Assembly: GCA_003599415.1 (NCBI GenBank)
Contig: QZKB01000019.1
Span: 1-64,000 of the forward strand
From: Ignavibacteriales bacterium
GTDB lineage: Bacteria > Bacteroidota > Ignavibacteria > Ignavibacteriales > SURF-24
Length of the DNA stretch: 64,000 nucleotides
Reading direction: 5' to 3'
The translations under genes and the position numbers were made by a program. The notes under the pieces are model-generated. The model saw nothing but the letters and a program-made list of their open reading frames with translations. It was not told the origin of the DNA and ran no database searches. Of this stretch, positions 25,682-32,648 are shown piece after piece; position 1 is the first letter of the stretch; each line of letters opens with the position of its first letter.

Positions 25682-27265
25682 TTATATTAATGAAATTTTC
25701 TTTGGAATCACTTTGTAATACCGGCTCTCGTTTGCAATCCTATTAATTATGTAGAATGACAACTGCGAAATCTTTTCTATTTTTTCCGGATTGATAAGCC
25801 AAACCTCATCTGTTACTTTATGATAATCCGGATGTTCACCGCTCGTTAGGTAAAGGATTGGTTTTTTTTTATTTAAGAAAGGGGCCTGGTCACTTCTGCC
25901 AATAAAACTTTCATATTCATAACCTAGTTTAAAACCAATCTTTTCATTTTCTTCTACTGCAATTTGTTTTAAATCCGGACTTCTTGAACCGCCAACAATG
26001 TAAACAGAATCGATAGTATTTCTACCTACCATATCATAGTTTAACATTGCCACTGTTTTATCTAAAGGAAAGAGAGGATTGTGTACATAAGCCGAAGAAC
26101 CTAACAAACCAAGTTCTTCACCTGCAAAACCAATAAACAGGATGCTTCTTTTGGGTTTTATTTCAAGTGTTCCAAACGCTTTGGCAAGTGCAAGTACTGC
26201 CACCGTGCCGGAAGCATTATCATCTGCACCGTTGTTTATTATATCATCTGTGGGCTTTTCTTTTTTCTTAGGTCCAACATGGTCGTAATGTGCACCAACA
26301 ACTATAATTTCATTTTTCAGTTGCGGATCAGAACCTTCCAAATAACCAACAACATTTTTTGCAGGCGCCTTTTCAATTTCAGTAGAAGTTTTAATTGAGG
26401 CTGTATAGCCTTCGAGCAGGAATGAATTTGGTTTTACATTCCTGTCAATTTCCTGTTGAATTGCTCTTAATTTATCTACGCTGCCGAATAAAAGTTTTAT
26501 TACCTCTTCACCAACATGAATAACGGGAATTTTATTTTTTTCTTCATCAATTAAGGAAATTGGAAGAGCATCCTTCGGAATTATTTTAGATAATGACGGC
26601 CATGGAAATCCTCTCGGTATCAGAAAAGAATGATTAAGCGGATCAGTAGCAACCATTACTGCACTTGCTCCATGCTCAATTGCTATTTTTACTTTTTCAT
26701 TTACTTCTGAATAATCTGTTGCCTTGTTCCCATCGAAGACTGATGCCGTATCTTCCTCACCCGGTTCGTGTCTTAATACAAATACAATTTTACCTTTAAC
26801 ATCAATGTCCTTGTAGTCATCATAATTAAACTCTGGAGCAGTAATACCGTAACCGGCAAATACAATATTTCCGCTAAACTGATTATTGGCGGTCATTTCA
26901 AACGGAATGAATTCGTCTTTAATCTTAAATGATACTTCCTTACCATCTTTTGATATTTTCAGGTGGTTGTCTTTGGCAAGTCTTACTTTTCCAAGATTAA
27001 CTTCCTGGTAATAAGAACCATTAACCGGCATGAGATTATCTTGTTTAAAACAATTGGCAATATATGCAGCGGCAGTATCCTGCTCGCGGCTTGGTGTCGG
27101 TCTTCCTTTAAGTGAATCGGAAGCCAGGAATGTGATATCTCTTAATATTGTTCTTGAATCAATAGAATTAAAACCGGTATTATCAGCAACGTCAAAAAAG
27201 CTGCAGCCGGAAAAATATAATGCTATTGCTAAGTAAACGGGAATAGATAGTTTCATTTTCCTCAT
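25682..27265 (-). CDS. M28-family zinc aminopeptidase lipoprotein with PA domain
   Basis: A 527-residue exported metallopeptidase. A lipoprotein signal ends in YFSGC (Cys about 21). A PA (protease-associated) insertion spans roughly 125-260 ('FAGYGITAPEFNYDDYKDIDVKGKIVFVLRHEPGE'). The M28 core has zinc ligands in VVGAHYDHVG (about residue 325), NNGADDNASGT, GEELGLLGS, NYDMVGRN and the final GEHPDYHKVTDE. It likely trims peptides in the periplasm. Two in-frame ATGs, 27265 and 27256, both give a signal sequence; ribosome-binding evidence does not decide between them. Confidence 0.92.
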   Translation of the reverse strand: MRKMKLSIPVYLAIALYFSGCSFFDVADNTGFNSIDSRTILRDITFLASDSLKGRPTPSREQDTAAAYIANCFKQDNLMPVNGSYYQEVNLGKVRLAKDNHLKISKDGKEVSFKIKDEFIPFEMTANNQFSGNIVFAGYGITAPEFNYDDYKDIDVKGKIVFVLRHEPGEEDTASVFDGNKATDYSEVNEKVKIAIEHGASAVMVATDPLNHSFLIPRGFPWPSLSKIIPKDALPISLIDEEKNKIPVIHVGEEVIKLLFGSVDKLRAIQQEIDRNVKPNSFLLEGYTASIKTSTEIEKAPAKNVVGYLEGSDPQLKNEIIVVGAHYDHVGPKKKEKPTDDIINNGADDNASGTVAVLALAKAFGTLEIKPKRSILFIGFAGEELGLLGSSAYVHNPLFPLDKTVAMLNYDMVGRNTIDSVYIVGGSRSPDLKQIAVEENEKIGFKLGYEYESFIGRSDQAPFLNKKKPILYLTSGEHPDYHKVTDEVWLINPEKIEKISQLSFYIINRIANESRYYKVIPKKISLI

Positions 27266-27395
27266 AGTATGGTGGATTATTGGGAAGAAAATTAGCTATA
27301 AATAAATCAAAATAAAATAACAGGATTGTTAAGTAGTAATAGATAATCTATAAAAAGAAGATGTAACCCGATGACTGTTTTTAGTTGACTTTGAA

Positions 27396-27545
27396 ATGCG
27401 GGCAATTTATGTTGTACCACGAAAACTGTTTATAAATGCTTTGGTGAATTTAATCGTTAAGGAAAATTTATCTGAGGCTGGTTTTAAATATTTCAAAGAA
27501 TTACCTTTAGTTGAAAATAATTTGGGAATACATGAAGAAACTTAA
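27396..27545 (+). CDS. Possible 49-residue small protein overlapping the methyltransferase start
   Basis: The frame ATG 27396 to TAA 27545 encodes a short protein with an N-terminal 'MRAIYVVPRKLFINALVNLI' and then 'KENLSEAGFKYFKELPL', amphipathic in look. It overlaps the first 14 bases of the methyltransferase gene in another frame, so translational coupling is possible. No clear ribosome-binding site precedes it. It may equally be a gene remnant or chance. Confidence 0.25.
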   Translation: MRAIYVVPRKLFINALVNLIVKENLSEAGFKYFKELPLVENNLGIHEET

Positions 27546-28086
27546 CGTCGGCTGCGGGAAAGATATAAAAAAAGATTATATCAATATTGATATAGTTGAT
27601 TACGGCGGAAATGTAATACACGACCTTAACTCTTATCCGTTTCCGTTTGAAGAAAATTCATTTGATGAAATTTATGCCTCTCATGTTCTGGAGCATCTTG
27701 ATAACTTCCACAAAGCCGTAACTGAACTTTACAGGATATCTAAACCGGGAGCAATAATAATTGTTTATGCGCCTTTCTTTCTTAACACTAAATATTTTGG
27801 CGAACCGGATCATAAAATTCCATTTTCAATAAGAACGTTTGATAATTATGAATTCATTGGAAACCGTAAATTGAAATTCTACGAGAAGTGGAAGTTAAAC
27901 CACAGAACAAACTATGAAGGTAAAGCGCAGTTTGAGATTATTGAGAAGAGATTTATTACTTCTCATTTTTCCGTATTAAAGTGGATGGATTTGATTGTAA
28001 ATATTGAGCCTGTTATTTATGAACGTTTTTTTGCCGGTATCTTTTCACCGGAAGAAGTTTACTTTAAGCTGAGAGTTATAAAATAA
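27532..28086 (+). CDS. Class I SAM-dependent methyltransferase (type 11)
   Basis: A 184-residue SAM-dependent methyltransferase starting at ATG 27532, with motif I at the very N-terminus (KKLNVGCGKDIKKDYINIDI). Motifs II/III lie in 'FPFEENSFDEIYASHVLEHLDN' and 'ELYRISKPGAIIIVYAPFF'. This short form, beginning directly with motif I, is common for methyltransferases linked to sugar or lipid substrates. Substrate unknown. It precedes a dehydrogenase gene by about 50 bp, but no functional link is evident. Confidence 0.85.
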   Translation: MKKLNVGCGKDIKKDYINIDIVDYGGNVIHDLNSYPFPFEENSFDEIYASHVLEHLDNFHKAVTELYRISKPGAIIIVYAPFFLNTKYFGEPDHKIPFSIRTFDNYEFIGNRKLKFYEKWKLNHRTNYEGKAQFEIIEKRFITSHFSVLKWMDLIVNIEPVIYERFFAGIFSPEEVYFKLRVIK

Positions 28087-28137
28087 ATTCCTGCTTCTTT
28101 TAATTAATTATTCATTTAGAAAAATTGGAGTTCTGAA

Positions 28138-29502
28138 ATGCCTATTCAAACTATTAACCCGGCTACAGAGGAAGTCATTCAAACTTTTAATCCAATTTCA
28201 AAAGAAGAGATTAATAAACAGATTGATAAATCCTACGAAGCTTTTGAAGTCTGGAAGACAACTTCCTTCTCTCATCGTAAAATGCTGATGAATAAAGCTG
28301 CGGATATTCTTAAGACAGAAAAGGAAACTTTTGCCGGAACAATGACGCTTGAGATGGGGAAGCCAATTAAGCAGTCGATTGCAGAAGTAGAAAAATGTGC
28401 TTTGGTTTGCAGCTTTTATGCAGAGAATGCAGAGAAATTTTTAGCTGATGAAATTATTCCTACTGATGCTTCCAGTTCGTTTGTTCAGTTTGATCCGGTT
28501 GGAGTTGTTCTTGCAGTTATGCCATGGAATTTTCCTTTCTGGCAGGTGTTCAGGTTTGCTGCCCCTGCACTTATGGCCGGCAATGTAGGATTACTAAAAC
28601 ATGCATCAAATGTTCCTAAGTGTGCTCTTTTAATTGAAGAGATTTTTACAAAGGCCGGTTTCCCGGAAAATATTTTTAAAACATTACTTATAGATTCCAA
28701 ACCTGTTAGCGATATTATAAAGCATCCCAAAGTAGCAGCCGTTACTTTAACAGGAAGTGAACTTGCAGGTAAAAATGTTGCGGAAGTTGCCGGTAACTGC
28801 CTTAAGAAAAGTGTGCTTGAACTTGGCGGCAGCGATCCGTTTATTATTCTTGACGATGCAGACCTTGCTGCTGCAGCAAAAACTGCAGTAACCGCACGAA
28901 TAATTAATAACGGGCAAAGCTGCATTGCAGCAAAGAGATTTATTGTTGTAAAAAAAGCTGCAGACGAATTTGAAAAACTATTCGTCCGGAATATGAGCAA
29001 TTTGAAAATTGGTGATCCGCTTGATGCTGAAAATGATTTAGGTCCGCTTGCAAGGGAAAATTTACTCCTGGATTTGGAAGCCCAGGTTACCAAATCAATT
29101 GAGCTTGGAGCAAAAGTTTTAGTCGGTGGAAAAAGATTGCAGCAAAAAGGTTACTACTATCCGGGTACAATTTTAACAAACATTAAAAAAGGTATGCCTG
29201 CTTACGATGAAGAAATATTCGGCCCGGTAGCTTCGCTGATAATAGCTGAAGATGAAGATGATGCAATAAGGATTGCCAACGATTCGCAGTTTGGTCTTGG
29301 TGCAAGTTTGTGGACAAAAGATTTGGAAAAAGCTAAAGACATTGCCCACAAAATAGAATCAGGTTCAGTCTTTATAAACGGAATGGTTAAGTCTGATCCG
29401 CGCCTGCCGTTTGGTGGCGTTAAAGCCTCCGGCTATGGAAGAGAGCTTTCTCATTACGGTATAAAAGAATTTGTTAATGTTAAAACTGTGTGGATAGGTT
29501 AA
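28138..29502 (+). CDS. NAD(P)-dependent succinate-semialdehyde dehydrogenase family protein
   Basis: An aldehyde dehydrogenase of 454 residues, most like the short GabD/Sad-type succinate-semialdehyde dehydrogenases (first residues PIQTINPATEEVIQTF). The catalytic cysteine is C262 in NNGQSCIAAKRF and the general-base glutamate is in LELGGSDPFIILDDADL. The cofactor region has MPWNFPFWQVFRFAAPALMAGN and the C-terminus PFGGVKASGYGRELSHYGIKEF. It converts succinate semialdehyde (or a similar aldehyde) to the acid. No transaminase lies next to it. The start has 'attggag' upstream. Confidence 0.93.
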   Translation: MPIQTINPATEEVIQTFNPISKEEINKQIDKSYEAFEVWKTTSFSHRKMLMNKAADILKTEKETFAGTMTLEMGKPIKQSIAEVEKCALVCSFYAENAEKFLADEIIPTDASSSFVQFDPVGVVLAVMPWNFPFWQVFRFAAPALMAGNVGLLKHASNVPKCALLIEEIFTKAGFPENIFKTLLIDSKPVSDIIKHPKVAAVTLTGSELAGKNVAEVAGNCLKKSVLELGGSDPFIILDDADLAAAAKTAVTARIINNGQSCIAAKRFIVVKKAADEFEKLFVRNMSNLKIGDPLDAENDLGPLARENLLLDLEAQVTKSIELGAKVLVGGKRLQQKGYYYPGTILTNIKKGMPAYDEEIFGPVASLIIAEDEDDAIRIANDSQFGLGASLWTKDLEKAKDIAHKIESGSVFINGMVKSDPRLPFGGVKASGYGRELSHYGIKEFVNVKTVWIG

Positions 29503-29535
29503 AAATTTTCAATGTAATTTTCTTTGGAGCATTTT

Positions 29536-29829
29536 ATGTTGAAGTTAAAAATTGGCGCTTATATTTCTACAATACTTGGTACTGTTTCTATTCTTTGGAT
29601 TATTTATGATTATATAATTCTAACAAACACAGCATATAAACCGGAGGATTTTTATTCCGTTGCCTGGCGGAATGTTTCCCTTGGATTTGTGCCGATAGTT
29701 CTTTTTCATTTATCTGCATTCATAACAATGTATTTTCTGTTTGGATACATAAGGAAACAAAAAGAATTGCTTAAAGCTAAACCTGATTCTAAGAATCAGA
29801 AAGAAGATGAGAAAACAGTCATCAAATAA
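29536..29829 (+). CDS. Small two-helix membrane protein
   Basis: A 97-residue protein with two predicted transmembrane helices (IGAYISTILGTVSILWIIYDYIIL and LGFVPIVLFHLSAFITMYFLFGYI) and a charged Lys/Glu-rich C-terminus (KQKELLKAKPDSKNQKEDEK). The start at ATG 29536 is chosen because 'ttggag' sits 6 bases ahead; an in-frame TTG lies 12 bases earlier. No family recognised. Confidence 0.65.
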   Translation: MLKLKIGAYISTILGTVSILWIIYDYIILTNTAYKPEDFYSVAWRNVSLGFVPIVLFHLSAFITMYFLFGYIRKQKELLKAKPDSKNQKEDEKTVIK

Positions 29830-29939
29830 CCCTGTAAAAGAATTCTGGTCCGGTACTTTTTAATCCAAACGGTTTCATTATGTTAATACAGAATATTATC
29901 TTTGACCGCAAAAAATATTAATTAGTATAAGGTAAAATC

Positions 29940-30488
29940 ATGACCGAGTATCAATCTAAAAGAGTTTTAAGAGAACGTGTTTTGACAATAAATGCCCCAG
30001 CCGCAAAAATATTTCATTTGCTTTGTCCTCAAAAGGAAACGGAGTGGCTTGACGGCTGGAATTACAAAATGATTTTTTCAGCTACCGGCCTTGCAGAAAA
30101 CGATGCAATATTTTCAACAAAGCATGATGGTGATGTAAACACCATCTGGGTGGTTTCCCGGTATGATAAGAGAAATAAGTTAATTGAATTTGTACGGCTT
30201 ACATGGGAAACGGTAATTACAAAAATCATTTATAAAGTAAAAGATAACCACGACGGCACTTCCTCTGTTTTTGTTCAGTATATTTTTACTTCGGTAACGG
30301 AAAAAGGGGATGAGTATGTTCACGACTCCGGTGAAAAACAATTTGAACATATGACAAGATGGATTGAGAAATCCATGAATTACTACCTTCAATCAGGCAG
30401 AAAATTATTAATGCTTAATTCAAGAAAACCGAAAAAGAAAGAAGTTGTACCTGTTAAGAAGATGAAAAGAAAAATCAGAAAGGGATAA
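29940..30488 (+). CDS. SRPBCC (START/polyketide-cyclase-like) family protein
   Basis: A 182-residue soluble protein with an SRPBCC-like fold: 'RERVLTINAPAAKIFHLLCPQKETEWLDGWNYKMIFSATG' and 'VVSRYDKRNKLIEFVRLTWETVITKIIYKVKDNHDGTSSVFVQYIF'. The fold binds a hydrophobic ligand. The C-terminus is strongly basic (RKPKKKEVVPVKKMKRKIRKG), which might contact nucleic acid, though this is only suggestive. The tag gene starts 4 bases after its stop, so they are co-translated. Function unknown. Confidence 0.78.
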   Translation: MTEYQSKRVLRERVLTINAPAAKIFHLLCPQKETEWLDGWNYKMIFSATGLAENDAIFSTKHDGDVNTIWVVSRYDKRNKLIEFVRLTWETVITKIIYKVKDNHDGTSSVFVQYIFTSVTEKGDEYVHDSGEKQFEHMTRWIEKSMNYYLQSGRKLLMLNSRKPKKKEVVPVKKMKRKIRKG

Positions 30489-30492
30489 ACAA

Positions 30493-31071
30493 TTGAAGAC
30501 CCGTTGCGGCTGGTCCGGCTCAGATACGTTATATATAGATTATCACGATAATGAATGGGGGAGCCCTGTTCATGATGACAGATTATTGTTTGAGTTTTTA
30601 ATACTTGAAGGAGCGCAGGCCGGTTTAAGCTGGATAACGATTCTGCGGAAACGGGATAATTACCGTAAGGCATTTGATAATTTTAATGCAGAGAAAATAG
30701 TTAAGTATGATTCCAGGAAAGTTGAGGAGCTTTTATTAAACGAAGGGATCATTCGCAACAGGTTAAAAATTGCATCAGCAATTACAAATGCAAAATCTTT
30801 TCTTGATGTGCAAAAAGAATTCGGTAGTTTCGATACATACATCTGGCAGTTCGTTAATTATAAACCGATTATTAATTCTTGGAATTCTCTTAAAGAAATT
30901 CCTGCAAAGACAAAAGAAAGTGATTTGATGAGCAAAAACCTTAAGAAACGCGGCTTCAAATTTATCGGCTCAACAATTTGTTATGCGTTTATGCAGGCGG
31001 TAGGAATGGTAAATGACCACACGACCGAATGTTTTAGATATAAAGAATTATGCGGAAATGAAAAAGCTTAA
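30493..31071 (+). CDS. tag: DNA-3-methyladenine glycosylase I
   Basis: Base-excision repair enzyme that removes 3-methyladenine from alkylated DNA. Its 192 residues match Tag. The zinc ligands typical of the family are present as C5 (TRCGWSG), H18 (YHDNEWG), H176 and C180 (MVNDHTTECF). The active-site stretch 'LFEFLILEGAQAGLSWITILRKRDNYRKAF' is also present. The start is TTG 30493, needed to include the zinc cysteine. It is tightly packed between the SRPBCC gene (4 bp) and the hydrolase gene (2 bp). Confidence 0.95.
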   Translation: MKTRCGWSGSDTLYIDYHDNEWGSPVHDDRLLFEFLILEGAQAGLSWITILRKRDNYRKAFDNFNAEKIVKYDSRKVEELLLNEGIIRNRLKIASAITNAKSFLDVQKEFGSFDTYIWQFVNYKPIINSWNSLKEIPAKTKESDLMSKNLKKRGFKFIGSTICYAFMQAVGMVNDHTTECFRYKELCGNEKA

Positions 31072-31073
31072 CT

Positions 31074-31910
31074 ATGATACATAATGAGTTTAACTGGAAA
31101 TCCGAAGACGGCAAAAGAATTTTTGCACAATCGTGGCAGCCGGAGAATGATATAAAAGCTGTTGTTTGTCTTGTGCATGGAATGGGAGAACACTCATCAA
31201 GATATACTGAACTTGCAGAGGCGCTTACGGGGGCGGGATTTGCAATAATAACATTCGATCATCGGGGGCATGGAAAATCTGAAGGAATAAGGGGACATAT
31301 TCCTGATTATAATTCCTTTATGAGTGATATTAATAATTTAATTAATGAGAGCACGATAAGGTTTACGGCAAAAAAGAAATTTCTTTACGGCCATAGTATG
31401 GGAGGTAATCTTGTACTTAACTATGCACTAAGAAACAGGGATAAGGATTTAGCGGGAGTAATATCAACAGGGGCGTGGCTGAAGCTTGTAAATAATCCTT
31501 CACCGTTTATGAATTTTGTAGCTGATGTTTTAAATAAGATATTTCCGGCATTAAGAGTATTTCATGGCGTAAAGAATACTGATGTAGCGCATAAGGAAGC
31601 GGTTGAAGAAATCCATCCGCCGAAAGATGAATTAAGGCATCCGTGGATATCTGTAAGGACGTATATTAATTTAAGAGATGCAGCGGTATGGGCAATGCAG
31701 AATGCAAGTAATTTTAATTTTCCGCTTTTGCTTTTGCATGGCGGATCAGACAAAGTTACTTTACCGGAAGGAAGCAAAGAGTTTGCGGGATTTGTAAAGA
31801 CAGAGTGTGAATGTAAAATCATTCCTGAATTATACCACGAGATTCACCGTGATACAGGCAAAGAAGAAGTTTTTGCCGTAATAATTAACTGGCTGAACAA
31901 ACACATCTGA
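31074..31910 (+). CDS. Alpha/beta hydrolase, monoacylglycerol-lipase-like
   Basis: A 278-residue alpha/beta hydrolase. The oxyanion region is VCLVHGMGEHSSRYTELAEAL and the nucleophile is S108 in YGHSMGGNL. The acid is likely in LLLHGGSDKVTLPEGSKEF and the catalytic histidine in IIPELYHEIHRDTG. These match lysophospholipase/monoacylglycerol lipase relatives. It has no signal peptide, so it is cytosolic. It begins 2 bp after tag and probably belongs to the same transcript. Substrate unproven. Confidence 0.88.
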   Translation: MIHNEFNWKSEDGKRIFAQSWQPENDIKAVVCLVHGMGEHSSRYTELAEALTGAGFAIITFDHRGHGKSEGIRGHIPDYNSFMSDINNLINESTIRFTAKKKFLYGHSMGGNLVLNYALRNRDKDLAGVISTGAWLKLVNNPSPFMNFVADVLNKIFPALRVFHGVKNTDVAHKEAVEEIHPPKDELRHPWISVRTYINLRDAAVWAMQNASNFNFPLLLLHGGSDKVTLPEGSKEFAGFVKTECECKIIPELYHEIHRDTGKEEVFAVIINWLNKHI

Positions 31911-31986
31911 AAAATAAATTATCTTAAACCTTAAGAACCGGAATAAACGCGGATAAAAATTTTATACTCTCATGAGAGCTGAAGGC

Positions 31987-32373
31987 TCAGGCCTCCATAA
32001 GATTTAAGGATGGAATATGTTTGCGCACTTTCTGATAAATGCTGAAGATATTCATTGGCTTCTTAAGGAAATCCGAAATACCAAGTGCAAGTAATTTATA
32101 AAGAACAGAGCGCTCATCATAACCGCTGATGATTATAACCGGCAGAAGTGAATCATTAAAGTTCAGTCTTAATCTTTCAAGCACCTGAATTCCATCCAAC
32201 CCCGGCATACCGATATCAAGCAGTAAGAGATCCGGATTATTATGTTGGATGCTATTTAATGTATCTGTACCGTTATCGGCAGTAAGAATATCGCAATCAA
32301 AATATTTTTGCAGAATAACAGAGAGAAAAAGCTGATGGTTTTTATTATCATCTGCGATTAACACTTTTTTCAT
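31987..32373 (-). CDS. Single-domain response regulator (CheY-like)
   Basis: A 128-residue stand-alone receiver domain: acidic pair DD8-9, phospho-acceptor D53 in LLLLDIGMPGLDG, conserved Ser in VIIISGYDE, and the lysine in FLKKPMN. No output domain is attached, so it must act by protein contact or as part of a phosphorelay. No kinase adjoins it; the nearest kinases are at 15510 and 50751. Upstream 32374-32648 holds no gene. Confidence 0.9.
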   Translation of the reverse strand: MKKVLIADDNKNHQLFLSVILQKYFDCDILTADNGTDTLNSIQHNNPDLLLLDIGMPGLDGIQVLERLRLNFNDSLLPVIIISGYDERSVLYKLLALGISDFLKKPMNIFSIYQKVRKHIPSLNLMEA

Positions 32374-32648
32374 GGTTTTACCTCATTTCATGTCTTTGTG
32401 TACCTTTATTTATTTAATGATTATTATAATAACCTTATGTGATAACTATCATTGAAACGAATATGGACGGACATGCATCAAGTTTTTGAAGGGCGGGAAA
32501 AATAATTTCTTTTCTTATACAGGTTTTATTACGGATTAAAGAGAGAAGAACAGAGGGTAAGAACCCGGAATAATTTAATTGAATGTATATTGGTTTGTAT
32601 TAGTAGAATATGGGTAATATATTTTCGCATCATTTTTAAGGGATTTAT

